A DNA stretch of 64,000 nt from assembly GCA_020137815.1 (NCBI GenBank), contig CM035355.1, positions 3,020,847 to 3,084,846 on the forward strand, given 5' to 3'. Shown here one piece after another: positions 1 through 16,401 of the stretch. The notes below the pieces were generated by a model that made no database searches, was not told the origin of the DNA, and worked only from the letters and a program-made list of their open reading frames with translations. This stretch comes from Hormiphora californensis (Eukaryota > Ctenophora > Tentaculata > Cydippida > Pleurobrachiidae). Within the stretch, counting starts at the first letter, position 1, and each line of letters opens with the position of its first letter. Both the position numbers and the translations under genes were made by a program.

Positions 1-391
1 CACGAATTCAGGCAGACTAAGCAGCTATTGTACACACATATATATCAAGCCATCATCAAACAAATATTTACTAGTTCATTTTGAGCGTTACAAAACATTG
101 TCTGATTTCTTTCTCTCTCTCCACTGATTTCCTTCGTGTGCTTCCCGTCTCTCCCTCCGTCTCTCTCTCGCCATTTTACTTTCAATAGCTTTCTCTCTAT
201 CTCACTTTCTCTCTCAATTTTTCACCTAGCCAGACATTTCAACTGAACTGTGAATGTAACATAATGGAAATAAATATATACCCAAGTCTCGCCTATTATT
301 TCCATTATCCTACTGCTGTTGTCTCTCTCTCTCACTCTGTTTCTGTCTAGTTTTAACCCGCTCTCCCTTTCTGTCTAGTTTAACTGACTAT
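1..391. other. Gene-free, CT-rich DNA
   Basis: No open frame with protein-like composition. The stretch holds interrupted (CT)n runs and ordinary AT-rich DNA up to the hAT-like MITE. Confidence 0.6.
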
Positions 392-1109
392 CATGCATGT
401 AGGGGAGGTTTTGAAGTTGTGGGGGCCATTTTTTGGCCAAAATTTTTTAGTCACGTGACCACTGACCAGTCACGTGATATGACATACCCCGAGTTTTTTT
501 TATTGGAAACTCTTATAGATTGGGCGAAGCGACAGCTGAGCCCGGGAAAAAAATTTGATTTTTATACCAAAAAGTCGCCATTTTCGTCAAGAACGAGTCG
601 TTATTGACGAAAGTCGAAGACAGCGACTTTTTGGTTTACTTACTAACGGTCCACAGACCCAAGTCCCAATCATCCAGTAAGGCCTGTCAGAGCATTGGCC
701 TGACCCTACTCTCATTTCTTCAAGAGCGTGCGAGAACTGTGGTCAGAGCATTGGCCTGACAGAGTAAGGCCGGAGTGGGAGAGAAAGGGTGGGAGAGAGA
801 CATGGATCGGTGAGATAAGAGGGTAAGTCATAAGTGAGACGAGAGTGGTAGAAATCAAGAATATTTTGGGTGTTAGCAAAGATTGCCAGGAAGAGAGAGC
901 AAGATATACGATATTAGGGAGGATAGAAAAGGTCTACCCCGATAACCGAAGCCTTTCCATGCTCGCAAGATAAGCGAGAAGCCTAGCGAAAACCAGTGTA
1001 AGGTAGTGAAATTCAATGATTGGGGGTCTAAACATCCAATTTTGTATGGGCAACCGAAAAAGTTGCGGGGGCCATGGCCTACTTGGCCCCCGCGTCCCCT
1101 ACATGCGTG
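392..1109. mobile_element. Non-autonomous hAT-like element (MITE)
   Basis: The ends are inverted repeats: CATGCATGTAGGGG on the left and the complement of CACGCATGTAGGGG on the right. Just inside, GGGGGCCAT motifs are also inverted. An 8-bp direct repeat, CTGACTAT, lies immediately outside both ends (384-391 and 1110-1117). An 8-bp target duplication with termini starting CA is typical of the hAT superfamily. At 718 bp with no transposase it must be non-autonomous. It carries two copies of a 19-bp stem-loop motif at 686-704 and 742-760. Confidence 0.7.
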
Positions 1110-2617
1110 CTGACTATCCGTCTATTTATCCCTGCTTCTAACTCTAAACAAAAAGAAAAAGAGGAAGATATACATCATGAAGTGAAGCAACTCATATATA
1201 ATATTCCAACTTCATTCAACAATACGACCGTCCATCAAGAGAGATGGTATAATACACATGTGTGGAGTTACACAGACTAAGTTTGCACGTGCACGTTCTA
1301 TTACAAACTGCACGTGCTATATACGCAAAACTGCGGGAGGTAGTATGATATGATGATATCTCTCTCTCGCATTACCTATCCCCTCATGTAGATCAAGAAC
1401 TCACAATTCTACATCTCTACATCTTTCTGTATAAATGTGTATCAACCTCTATCTATAATATATCACTCTTTATCTCTTTCTACCTCTGTCTCTCTCTCTC
1501 TATCTCTCTCTATCTCCTTCTCTGTCTGACGATTGAACTCGTTAGCCATAACGATGAGAGACAACTAGAAAAAGGCAAGAACTGCTAAACTCTGTAGAGA
1601 CAATTTAGATGATTAAAGCTCAACAATTTTTGAGCATTATATCTTCGAAGAAGAAAAAACTGAGAATTGACAGCGTCGACATTTAAAAGTATGGTAATGG
1701 GGTACGGAATTACGCTTGTCACCAATGAAGTAGAGATAGCAAGAGAAGGATATAGAGATAGAGAGATAGTGAGGGACACAGACAAAGATAGACAGATAGA
1801 GATAGACAGAGAGGAAAGTAAGATAGTGAGAGAAAGACCGAGAAAGAGAAAAGTTCACAGTGCGTAGCGAATAGTAAATCGAATAACCACATGTACACAT
1901 GACAGAGAGAGAGAGGGGGGAGAGAAAGAGAGGGTGAGAAAGAGAGTGAAAGAGAGGGAGATAGATAGAAAGAAAGAGAGGGTGACATGAGAGATAGAAA
2001 GAGAGAGAGAGGGGAGATAGAGAGAAAGAAAGAGATGGTGAGATGAGAGATAGACACACATGGTGGGTGACAGAAGGTGCTTCATGAACACTTCCAGAGA
2101 ATAGCTGGAGATCAACAAATTCACATCAAACCCACCAAGTTATTAGCAATTATAATTAATTTTCCCACAGTATAAATTCGATGAGGTTAAAATTATATTC
2201 CATACCTAGAGCTAGAGCTCTGAGCTTCAGCTAACAATGTTTGGCCATCATTACTCAACTATCAACATATATTACTTCTAATTGTTTATTCATTTTTAAA
2301 CGAATAATAAAGCCGGACACTTCAAAGGAAAGACAATAAAACTGTTTGGTAGGACAGAAAACTAAATGTTGGTAGCTGAGAGAAAACTAAAAACTAAATG
2401 TTGGTAGATGAGAGAAAACTAAAAACTAAATGTTGGTAGCTGATTGACTTGTTCGACCCTCCTTCCCCGCGCCCCGGAACAAAACAAGTAGCTGAGAGAA
2501 AACTGCCATGGTTATCAGAGGCTCACTGAACTATGTAGTAGTAGTACACCCACTCCTGCACTCGATATACCAAAGACACACATAATTGCAGTCATTCTCT
2601 GGAGCAAGCAGAGACGA
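1110..2617. other. Intergenic DNA with GA-rich stretches and a short tandem repeat
   Basis: No gene seen. 1740-2060 is a GA/GATA-rich purine stretch; open frames across it are repeat artefacts. At about 2359-2445 a unit of about 34 bp containing AAACTAAATGTTGGTAG occurs three times. Confidence 0.5.
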
Positions 2618-4144
<1,527 letters not shown>

Positions 4145-4346
4145 ATCCCTCTCCATTGCATGCAGGCCGGATAATAGATGAACATGCGCTAAATCTCTGT
4201 TCAAGCTGGCATGATGTACTGATCAACATGTTATCATGATAACATCATGATCATGATAATTATTGTTGAACTATTTGTTCCCAGTTTTTAACAAACAAAA
4301 AGAGAGATAGAAACAGTATGATCATTTCAAAATAAAGGATAGTAAA

Positions 4347-4797
4347 ATGAATACAGATGTTTTCTATTGGCCTAACGTTTTGGGTACTGCATTGAAAGTA
4401 AAACACGATCAGAATGACCCTTGTCAGGAGTTGCGTCCTTACGAAGTTGATATCATAATATATGCTGGGTTGAAAACATTATCTCTCCTTCTTTGCAATT
4501 CCATCTCTCCCCTTTCTCCACTCTATCTTTCCTTTTTCTCTATTCTATATCTCCTTTTTCTCTACTATATCTCTCCTTGTCTCTCTATCTTTGTCTCTCT
4601 GCAGCACTGACCTACTTCTTTCTCAAGTAGTAGTGATGGGAGGTGTTGACACTTTAGAGTTCAGCCCAGCTGATGACGTAATTTTGCCCTCTACCCTCCC
4701 CAGCTATCATGTATATAGTGAACTCTTTGAGACCTGCTCGCAGCTTGGTTACGAAATGATCCGCACGCTGGCAAGGGAGGAGTTATTTCGTAACTAA
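4347..4797 (+). other. Possible exon remnants, unidentified
   Basis: Two short stretches read like protein rather than repeat. One is about 4365-4470 and the other 4604-4797, which ends in a stop and follows a pyrimidine tract plus TGCAG, a good acceptor. I do not recognise either. They could be the last exons of an unknown plus-strand gene, or decayed coding DNA. Confidence 0.2.
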
Positions 4798-4862
4798 CTC
4801 GCAGCTCCATTATGGGTGAATGAAAGTTGAAAAACTATCGAATAAAAGGCGGTGTACCATTA

Positions 4863-5534
4863 AAGTAAGAGTGGCGCGCCGTGTTTTCTCACAAAACTTA
4901 GTGGATGAACGGGGAGTACCACCAGGACCATTGGTACGGTATCGAAAATTTCCAATTCTGTCTCGTTCATTAGTTATGACGTAATATGTTCATTATTTCA
5001 ACTTTCATAAAATTGCTCTACAGAAAAATCTGTACATTGTGGATTGAAATGGATGCTTGCATCGTGTTCAGCGTCAAAAAATAGCCGGGGTACCAAATTT
5101 TGGTGTCTCTACCTTGTCTGGGACGCGAGATATCGACAATTATCAAAAACGACCAAAATGGGTGAGAGAGAGATTGTTATCTTTGGGTGCTAGTTGTTTG
5201 TGCGCGCCACCCACTTGTAACAAACTCTCTTTCTCTCACTTTGGTCGTTTTTGATATTTGTCGATATCTCGCGTCACAGACAAGGTAGAGACACCAAAAT
5301 TTGGTACCCCGGCTATTTTTTGACGCTGAACACGATGCAAGCATCCATTTCAATCCACAATGCACAGATTTTTCTGAAGAGCCATTTTATAAACGTTTAA
5401 ATAATGAACATATTACGTCATAACTAATGAACGCGACAGAATTGGAAATTTTCGATACCTTACCAATGGTCCTGGTGGTACTCCCCATTCATCCACTAAG
5501 TTTTGTGAGAAAACACGGCGCGCCACTCTTACTT
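4863..5534. mobile_element. Palindromic (foldback) element
   Basis: The sequence from AAGTAAGAGTGGCGCGCC is repeated as its reverse complement ending at about 5534. The arms are about 320 bp around a centre near 5195. Shared internal markers include GGTACCAAATTTTGGTGTCT and its complement. No target duplication or coding capacity was found. Confidence 0.7.
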
Positions 5535-5696
5535 CAAAACACTGTCTGTGACTTGACTCGAGAACGGGGCTGGCACACGCTATATACAGGTGAAATAAAT
5601 GATGGGATGATTTTAATAATTCCATCATCAATAATTTTCAACAATCCATTACCGCCCTCATGGCTCACGTTGGCTATGCGTTCGAGAAGGGAGAGA

Positions 5697-5747
5697 GGAG
5701 ATGAGAGAGAGAAGAGAGAGAAGAGAGAGAGATAGAGAGAGAGAGAG

Positions 5748-5790
<43 letters not shown>

Positions 5791-5827
5791 CTCTCTTCCC
5801 TCTCTTCTCTCTCTCCTTCTCTCTTCT

Positions 5828-5897
<70 letters not shown>
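5697..5897. repeat. Back-to-back (GA)n / (CT)n hairpin
   Basis: A (GA)n tract of about 90 bp is followed directly by (CT)n of about 105 bp, forming a perfect-composition inverted repeat able to fold on itself. No gene is present. Confidence 0.8.
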
Positions 5898-5900
<3 letters not shown>

Positions 5901-8393
5901 ATTTCTCATGAAAGCACACAATAAAGTCTGATTGGTAGATGTGAGACTAATTCGCAGATCAGCTTCATGGAGAGGAAAAAGAGGAAAATTGGCTAATTTT
6001 CCGGAGAACTGTCGGCAAGGGAAAAAATGAGAGGGAGATAGAGAGATAGATAGGGATAAAGAGATAGAGAAATTAAGAGATAGAGAGATAATAAGATAGA
6101 GAGATACGTTTTAAAAAAGAGATATGAGTAATTTAGATACCAAAATTGCACGTGCAATCTTTTTGCCAGTTACATCACCACATGAGATGATTAATAGCGG
6201 AAAATACTTTTCCTTTACTAATACATTTACAGACAAGCAATTTCATCTTCCAAACAATCAACACTTCATTACCCACAATTCTCCGAATTAGTTTGGTGTA
6301 AAATGGTTTCCAATGTACAAAAATAATTGAAATGATCCAGACCGGGAATGAAGGATAGAGGAAATACATATTTGGGTCCTAATTTGGACTAATAAATAAA
6401 AATAAAATAAAGTGATTTTTTTCAAGTTGTTGGGGTGACGACTTGAAGAAATTCGACTTTAGTCGTCTCTAGTAAACGGTGAGCCCACGTGGAGTCATAA
6501 TTACTAACAGACTAACTGAAAGAATGCTAGAGAAGGATTGATGAAAGGGAATCAAAAGAAGAGATAGAGAGGGTTAAAAAGTTGTAAACTACAGCATCTA
6601 TAACAGGATGGCTAGGCTAGAAAAAGGAAACAAAATTGCAGACGGATAAACTCCGATCAAGCCTAAAATACACCTAGATATGCTAATCGGGCAGGAAAGT
6701 ACTTGCAAGCTAACGATTTAAGGGAGAGATAGAGAGATAGAGAAAGAGAAGGCAGAGAGCGATAGAGAGATAGAGGTTTAAAAAACGAGAAGCAAAATGT
6801 GCAGCAGAAATCAGAGAGGGAGGGAAAGAAAGATGGGTAAGAAAAAGGTAGGCTGATTTGCTATGCAATAATGGGTTGCCTAATTGGATTGTAATCTCGG
6901 TATAACCAGTAACCACCCACACTCACATAACCACTTGTCCTCTACCTTCTCTATCTCTCTTACCCTCATCTCATTTTCTATCCTTTTCGCTGGCTATTCA
7001 CACCTAATAATCATTCAGGACTCTCTATTTTAAGTCTCATATTTTCATTCAAGGGAACCCAAAACGAATCATGGCAGGTTAATATATGGTATACATGCAG
7101 ACACGGCAACAGTAGCCAAAGTGTGAGGGTAAAGCGCCAAACAGAAGCCTTGTCTACCAGCGTCGAGTGCATATGGCGAAACGAAGAATAGATAGAGAGA
7201 GGGAGTGTGTTGGGAAGAGAATGAGGGAGAGAAAAAGAGAAAGAGAGAGTGAATGCTAAAAATACCACCAAATCTAATCACAACCTCTCTCTGGGTGAAA
7301 GCTGTGAGAGAGAGAGCGTGCGTCTTGGATTAAGCGGATTTCCTAGTCTCGTTCTCTCTTCTTTCCTAGTCTCTTACTCTCTCTCTCCGTTCTCTCTCCC
7401 CTTCTCACTCTCAGCTTTCTTTCTTATCTATCTTCATCTTCGTCCTCCTCATTTCTTTCGCATCTTCCTTTCTAGCAGCTATTTCCAGGTTAATCGTGCT
7501 GCGCTCTGTCTTTTTCTCTTAATCAATCCCGGGAAAGAGAAAGACAGAGAGAAAGGAAGATTGGGAGAGAGAGAGAGGGAGTGAGAGAGATAGAAATACT
7601 CTTCAAGATATTCTAAAGATAATTGGGAGAGCACGCTAATGAAATGGGACTGAAAATTCCGCTCCACTGGCACCAGATCATTTCTCTCCAACATCAGATC
7701 TCTTCCATCTCCGTCTACCGCAGTTCTCTCCTCTCTCTCTCGAGCTCTCTTTCTATCAATTTCTCATAGAGCGATATAAATAAGTGAATTAAAAGACACT
7801 CCAAAAACAGAGGTAATTGGTAATTACTGATTAACCGGCTGGCAAGGTAGAGAAGAGAGAGATATAAAGAGATAGCTCCGATTTGGGAAAGAGATATAGA
7901 GATAGCTCCGAATTGAGAAAGAGGTTGAAAAAAGGAGGGAAGTTGATAATCGAAGTAAGGTTATTATTCGCTCAGATCACGGACGCCACAGTGCATGTGT
8001 TTAATTGAGTGGTAGCAATATCTGGGTATGCGGCAGGAGTTCAAAGACTGTACTAATTGGAAAGTAACTGTGTCTTGTAGACTAGACCAAGTGAGAGAGA
8101 GAGAGAGAGATAGAGAGAGTGAGTGAGAGAGAGAAAGATAGAGAGAGATAGAGAGATGAGCAAAAGACATGGAAGGCTCTAGAAGTAGTTAATCATAAAT
8201 CGGATTCACGGAACAGAGATATGTCACAGAATAAAAAAGGACTAACAGCCGCCAGTCAAAATACGTACCGATGGTACTCCGTCCTGAGCAGATCTGTAAA
8301 CACGAAATGGAGTTAGATTTTGAAATTTGGACCAGTTTTGAAACACAGATGTCCTTGTAACACCTTGTAGAACTTTTGTTTCTAATCACTAAT
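5898..8393. other. Intergenic DNA, no gene seen
   Basis: AT-rich DNA with interrupted GAGATA runs (about 6028-6110, 6720-6780, 7850-7930, 8085-8160) and CT-rich stretches around 7365-7450. No homology-like frame or convincing exon was found on either strand. Confidence 0.5.
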
Positions 8394-8935
8394 CAGGGTG
8401 TGAACTGCATGTCGTGTTTGCTAGTCGCGAGCGCGCTTGCGAGACAAGCAAACACGTCAAGGTTCATTAACAAGCATGCTGCTCAGTCATTTTAGATTTA
8501 ATACACAATGTAAGGATACCATGTAATAGGTGAGACTCTTGCCGTCACCCTCGTTCAAGTCCCGTGAAAAACGGAGCAGTACACGCAAACTGATGCCCAT
8601 TTTCCTCGCGTTACCCCGATTCAGCAGTTTGAGACACCAACTCTTTAGGGGGCCATATCTCAGGAACCAGACAAGATAGGAAAAATCGCCGTCTAATGAG
8701 GCGTACAGTTTTTAATCTAGTTTACCACTGTACCGGCCGTTTCACTCTCCGACCTAAAACAAAAATCGCAACCCCACAAAACTTCAAAATAATGAAATTC
8801 GCATCTCGCATGTCGTGTTGCATGTCGTGTCATGTTATTGACACGCTCGCGTTCAACTCTCACACAGCAGCTGCAGAACATGGCGGGAAACATCGAGGAG
8901 TAGAGAGAGGGTCGGTGCCGAATCATATATTTCTT

Positions 8936-10995
8936 GATCTTGATCTACTCCATCTCTCAGCTATCCTACCCCTCATCAACTCGATCTCTCAGCTACCCTA
9001 CCCCTCATCTACTCAATCTTTCAGCTACCCTACCCCTCATCTACTCCATCTTTCAGCTACCCTACCCCTTATCTAGTCCATCTCTCAGCTACCCTACTCC
9101 TCATCTACTCCATCTCTCAGCTTCCCTATTAGGGAAGCATAGAGATGGAAACGATTAGGGGTAGGGAATCCCTATCCATAATCGTTTCCATCTCTATGCT
9201 TCCCTAGCCCTCATCAACTCCATCTTTCAGCTACCCTACCCCTAATCTAGTCCATCTCTCCGCTACCCTACTCCTCATCTACTCCATCTCTCAGCTACCC
9301 TACCTCCCATTTACTCCATCTCTCAGCTTCCCTACCTCCCATTTACTCCATCTCTCAGCTTCCCTACCTCCCATTTACTCCATATCTCAGCTTCCCTACC
9401 TGCCATTTACTCCATCTCTCAGATACCCTACCTCCCATTTACTCCATCTCTCAGCTTACCTACCTCCCATTTACTCCATCTCTCAGCTTACCTACCTCCC
9501 ATTTACTCCATCTCTCAGCTTCCCTACCTCCCATTTACTCCATCTCTCAGCTACCCTACCTCCCATTCACTCCATCTCTCAGCTACCCTACCTCCCATTT
9601 ACTCCATCCCTCAGCTTCCCTACCTCCCATTTACTCCATCCCTCAGCTTCCCTACCTCCCATTTACTCCATCCTTGCCTCCCATTTACTCCATCTCTCAG
9701 CTACCCTACCTCCCATTCACTCCATCTCTCAACTACCCTACCTCCCATTTACTCCATCTTTCAGCTTCCCTACCTCCCATTTACTCCATCTCTCAGCTAC
9801 CCTACCTCCCATTCACTCCATCTCTCAGCTACCCTACCTCCCATTTACTCCATCTCTCAGCTTCCCTACCTCCCATTTACTCCATCTCTTACCTTCCCTA
9901 CCTCCCATTTACTCCATCTCTCAGCTTACCTACCTCCCATTTACTCCATCTCTCAGCTTCCCTACCTCCCATTTACTCCATCTCTCATTTATCCTAACAT
10001 TCCTACCACTGAGAGATGGAGTAAATGGGAGGTAGGGAAGCTGAGAGATGAAGTAAATGGGAGGTAGGAAAGCTGAGAGATGGAGTAAATGGGTGGTAGG
10101 GTAGCTGAGAGATGGAGTAAATGGCAGGTAGGGAAGCTGAGGGATGGAGTAAATGGGAGGTAGGGAAGCTGAGAGATGGAGTAAATGGGAGGTAGGTAAG
10201 CTGAGAGATGGAGTAAATGGGAGGTAAGGTAGCTGAGAGATGGAGTAAATGGGAGGTAGGATAGCTGAGAGATGGAGTAAATGGGAGGCAAGGATGGAGT
10301 AAATGGGAGGTAGGGAAGCTGATCAGGGATGGAGTAAATGGGAGGTAGGGTAGCTGAGAGATGGAGTGAATGGGAGGTAGGGTAGCTGAGAGATGGAGTA
10401 AATGGGAGGTAGGGAAGCTGAGCGATGGAGTGAATGGGAGGTAGGGAAGCTGAGAGATGGAGTAAATGGGAGGTAGGTAAGCTGAGAGATGGAGTAAATG
10501 GGAGGTAGGGTATCTGAGAGATGGAGTAAATGGCAGGTAGGGAAGCTGAGATATGGAGTAAATGGGAGGTAGGTAAGCTGAGAGATGGAGTAAATGGGAG
10601 GTAGGGAAGCTGAGAGATGGAGTAAATGGGAGGTAGGGTAGCTGAGAGATGGAGTAGATGAGGAGTAGGGTAGCGGAGAGATGGACTAGATTAGGGGTAG
10701 GGTAGCTGAAAGATGGAGTTGATGAGGGCTAGGGAAGCATAGAGATGGAAACGATTATGGATAGGGATTCCCTACCCCTAATCGTTTCCATCTCTATGCT
10801 TCCCTAATAGGGAAGCTGAGAGATGGAGTAGATGAGGAGTAGGGTAGCTGAGAGATGGACTAGATAAGGGGTAGGGTAGCTGAAAGATGGAGTAGATGAG
10901 GGGTAGGGTAGCTGAAAGATGGAGTAGATGAGGGGTAGGGTAGCTGAGAGATCGAGTTGATGAGGGGTAGGATAGCTGAGAGATGGAGTAGATCA
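8936..10995. repeat. 32-bp minisatellite arms of the foldback element
   Basis: Units of 32 bp run forward from about 8936 to 9990 and inverted from about 10005 to 10995, with variants ending in CTTCC or CTACC. The apparent proteins with a YSISQL/FTPSLS repeat come from reading this array. Confidence 0.85.
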
Positions 10996-11438
10996 AGATC
11001 AAGAAATATTTGATTCGGCACCGACCCTCTCTCTACTCCTCGATATTTCCCGCCATGTTCTGCAGCTGCTGTGTGAGAGTTGAACGCGAGCGCGTCAATA
11101 ACATGACACGACATGCAACACGACATGCGAGATGCGAATTTCATTATTTTGAAGTTTTGTGGGGTTGCGATTTTTGTTTTAGGTCGGAGAGTGAAACGGC
11201 CGGTACAGTGGTAAACTAGATTAAAAACTGTACGCCTCATTAGACGGCGATTTTTCCTATCTTGTCTGGTTCCTGAGATATGGCCCCCTAAAGAGTTGGT
11301 GTCTCAAACTGCTGAATCGGGGTCACGCGAGGAAAATGGGCATCAGTTTGCGTGTACTGCTCCGTTTTTCACGGGACTTGAACGAGGGTGACGGCAAGAG
11401 TCTCACCTATTACATGGTATCCTTACATTGTGTATTAA

Positions 11439-12137
11439 ATGGGGGGGGGGGTGCAGCCCAAAAAAAAACCAACCATACCCTGGATTTTCAAAAGTGTTGA
11501 TTTTTTTTGGTCGTTTTTGATTTTTTTTGATCTTTTTTGATTTTTTTTGATCTTTTTTGATTTTTTTTGGTCGTTTTTGATTTTTTTGATCTTTTTTGAT
11601 TTTTTTGATCTTTTTTTATTTTTTTTGGTCGTTTTTGATTTTTTTTGAGCTTTTTTGATTTTTTTTGGTCGTTTTTGATTTTTTTTTGATCTTTTTTGAT
11701 TTTTTTTGATCGTTTTTGATTTTTTTTTGTTGAATTTTTTTGATTGTTTTTGATTTTTTTTGATATTTTTTGATCGTTTTTGATTTTTTTTGAATTTTTT
11801 GATCGTTTTTGATTTTATTTGATCGTTTTTGATTTTTTTTGAACTTTTTTGTTCAACATAAAACAATTAAAAAAAATCAAAAACGATCAAAAAAATTCAA
11901 AAACGATCAAAAAAATTCAAAAAAATTCAAAAAAAATCAAAAACGATCAAAAAAGATCAAAAAAGATCAAAAAAAATCAAAAACGACCAAAAAAAATCAA
12001 AAACGACCAAAAAAAATCAAAAACGACCAAAAAAAATCAAAGAAATTTCAACCAAAAAAAAACCAAAAAAAACCAACCATACCCTGGGTTTCGGAAAAAG
12101 TTTGAATTTTTTTGGGGCTGCACCCCCCCCCCCCCCC
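11439..12137. mobile_element. TTAA-flanked element with poly-G/poly-C ends, nested
   Basis: This 699-bp block is flanked by TTAA on both sides (11435-11438, 12138-12141). The mirror position in the opposite arm (TTAA at 8498-8501) is uninterrupted, giving an empty site. The ends are G-runs followed by GGTGCAGCCC and its complement. The interior is a T-rich array of GATTTTTTT/GATCGTTTTT units on the left, inverted to an A-rich array on the right. TTAA duplication points to piggyBac-like integration. Lys-rich frames across it are artefacts. Confidence 0.7.
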
Positions 12138-12250
12138 TTAAATCTAAAATGACTGAGCAGCATGCTTGTTAAAGAACCTTGACGTGTTTGCTTGTCTCGC
12201 AAGCGCGCTCGCGACTAGCAAACACGACATGCAGTTCACACCCTGCTAAT

Positions 12251-15270
<3,020 letters not shown>

Positions 15271-15715
15271 AGGTGGTATGGGCCCAGGAGGAATCAAGGA
15301 ACGGGGGAGCCTGGAGTTTTGTATCAACTCGTGTGAGGAACCTTCTGGGAATTGAGGTAAATAAAGTTTTGTGTCAATTTATCAATCCAAGTTGAGATTC
15401 TAAAATCTAAGGCCATACTGCTAATTTTACTGTCCGAGCATTGGCATGGCCTGACAGTAATTTTATGTGAGTTGTTATGGCCGATCCTAGTCGATCAGTA
15501 TCACTGGTGTGTACTACCAACTAAGACTCGTACATGATACCGATATCTCTCGATCGAACTGCCAAATCTGTCGTATCATATGTAATTTGACATTGGTATA
15601 TCCCGACATATATCCCCCACGTTTATGTTCACCGATACGATGAATTAATACGATGTGTGTGTCATCGCTCTATCCTGAAACAACGTGAACAAAAAGAGAG
15701 AGGAGGAGAAAAAGA

Positions 15716-15747
<32 letters not shown>

Positions 15748-15946
15748 AACAGAGAGAGAGAGAGAAGAGAGAGAGGAGAGAGAGAGAGGAGCGAGCAGAG
15801 AGAGAGGAGAGAGAGGGAGAGGAGAGAGAGGAGAGAGAAGAGCGAAGAGAGAGAGCGAGAGAGAGAGTAGAGCGGAGAGCGAGCGAGATGGCATGTGGGT
15901 GATCGATGAGGATAGTCGAGCTATCTCTCAACTCCTCTCCTCTCTC

Positions 15947-15981
<35 letters not shown>

Positions 15982-16123
15982 CCTCTCCCTCCTGAACCCC
16001 TTCCAATTTCAGATGATATACGCGGGAAGGAGAGAGTGTGCCGCGGCCGCTGTAGGAATTGCTACAACCCATGCTACGGAGGTCAAGGAAATCTTAGCCG
16101 CAGCATTTTCCCATAAAGTATAG
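15271..16123 (+). CDS. 2-oxoglutarate dehydrogenase E1 family, last two exons
   Basis: Two exons, 15271-15356 and 16013-16123, with TTTCAG/GTAAAT and ATTTCAG boundaries and matching phase (0). The first encodes WAQEESRNGGAWSFVSTRV, matching the conserved E1 C-terminal W-x-QEE-x-N-x-G-x-W-x-F-V block. The second begins MIYAGRRECAAAAVGIATTH, matching the family's YAGR-x2-AAPA-G-x3-H block, and ends with TAG after 36 codons. OGDH-type E1 decarboxylates 2-oxoglutarate, or 2-oxoadipate for DHTKD1, with thiamine diphosphate in the mitochondrial matrix. QEE-x-N-x-GAWSFV looks closer to DHTKD1, but I cannot separate the two. The first exon starts in phase 1, so more exons must exist upstream; none was recognised, so the gene may be interrupted by repeats or be a remnant. 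Confidence 0.7.
15690..15990. repeat. GA/CT tract inside the OGDH-like intron
   Basis: (GA)n at about 15690-15890 is followed by (CT)n at about 15935-15990. The CT part runs nearly to the acceptor of the last exon (16012) and probably supplies its pyrimidine tract. Confidence 0.75.
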
Positions 16124-16211
16124 ATTAGACAGTATGCAACGACCAGTATCAGTTTTGATAGACTCGATAAATCTAACGGACGGGGTTTAGTGTTCATGTT
16201 ATGCTCTCTTT

Positions 16212-16401
16212 TCGGAGCGTGTTCGTCTCGGCATTGCGCGTCGCGGGTGCAGGAGCTAGCCCGGGTGAGCGAGCTAACAATAGTGAACTTCCATGCGATA
16301 TAGTACATCGCGCGCATGTAATTGCACTATTGTTAGCTTGTTCACTCGGGTTTGGTACAGCATGCGACGCGCAATGGTGAGACGAACACGTTCCGAAAAT
16401 G
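16212..16401. mobile_element. Small inverted-repeat element
   Basis: TTTTCGGAGCGTGTTCGTCTC at the left is repeated inverted (GAGACGAACACGTTCCGAAAA) at the right. A second inverted pair, GCTAACAATAGTG, flanks the centre. About 190 bp, no coding capacity, no clear target duplication. Confidence 0.55.

Larger units (their letters stand above)
8394..12245. mobile_element. 3.85-kb foldback element built on a 32-bp minisatellite
   Basis: The ends are CAGGGTGTGAACTGCATG and its exact complement, flanked by a 5-bp direct repeat CTAAT (8389-8393 and 12246-12250). Each arm starts with about 540 bp of nearly identical unique sequence and continues into tandem 32-bp units (core CATTTACTCCATCTCTCAGC) that meet near 10000. 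A smaller palindrome (9131-9210, mirrored at 10726-10810) sits inside each arm. The right arm also contains a later insertion at 11439-12137. No transposase. CAGGG termini recall hAT or related DNA transposons, but the duplication is 5 bp, not 8. Confidence 0.75.

Noticed and set aside
8936-10000. CRISPR-like regular repeat array
   Set aside because: Units are contiguous 32-bp repeats without unique spacers, in a eukaryotic genome.
8934-11240. Repetitive proteins with YSISQL/FTPSLS units and a mirrored 126-codon frame
   Set aside because: Translation of the 32-bp minisatellite and of the two arms of one palindrome.
11435-12172. Lys/Asn/Ile-rich frames of 88-143 codons
   Set aside because: Produced by inverted A-rich arrays inside the TTAA element.
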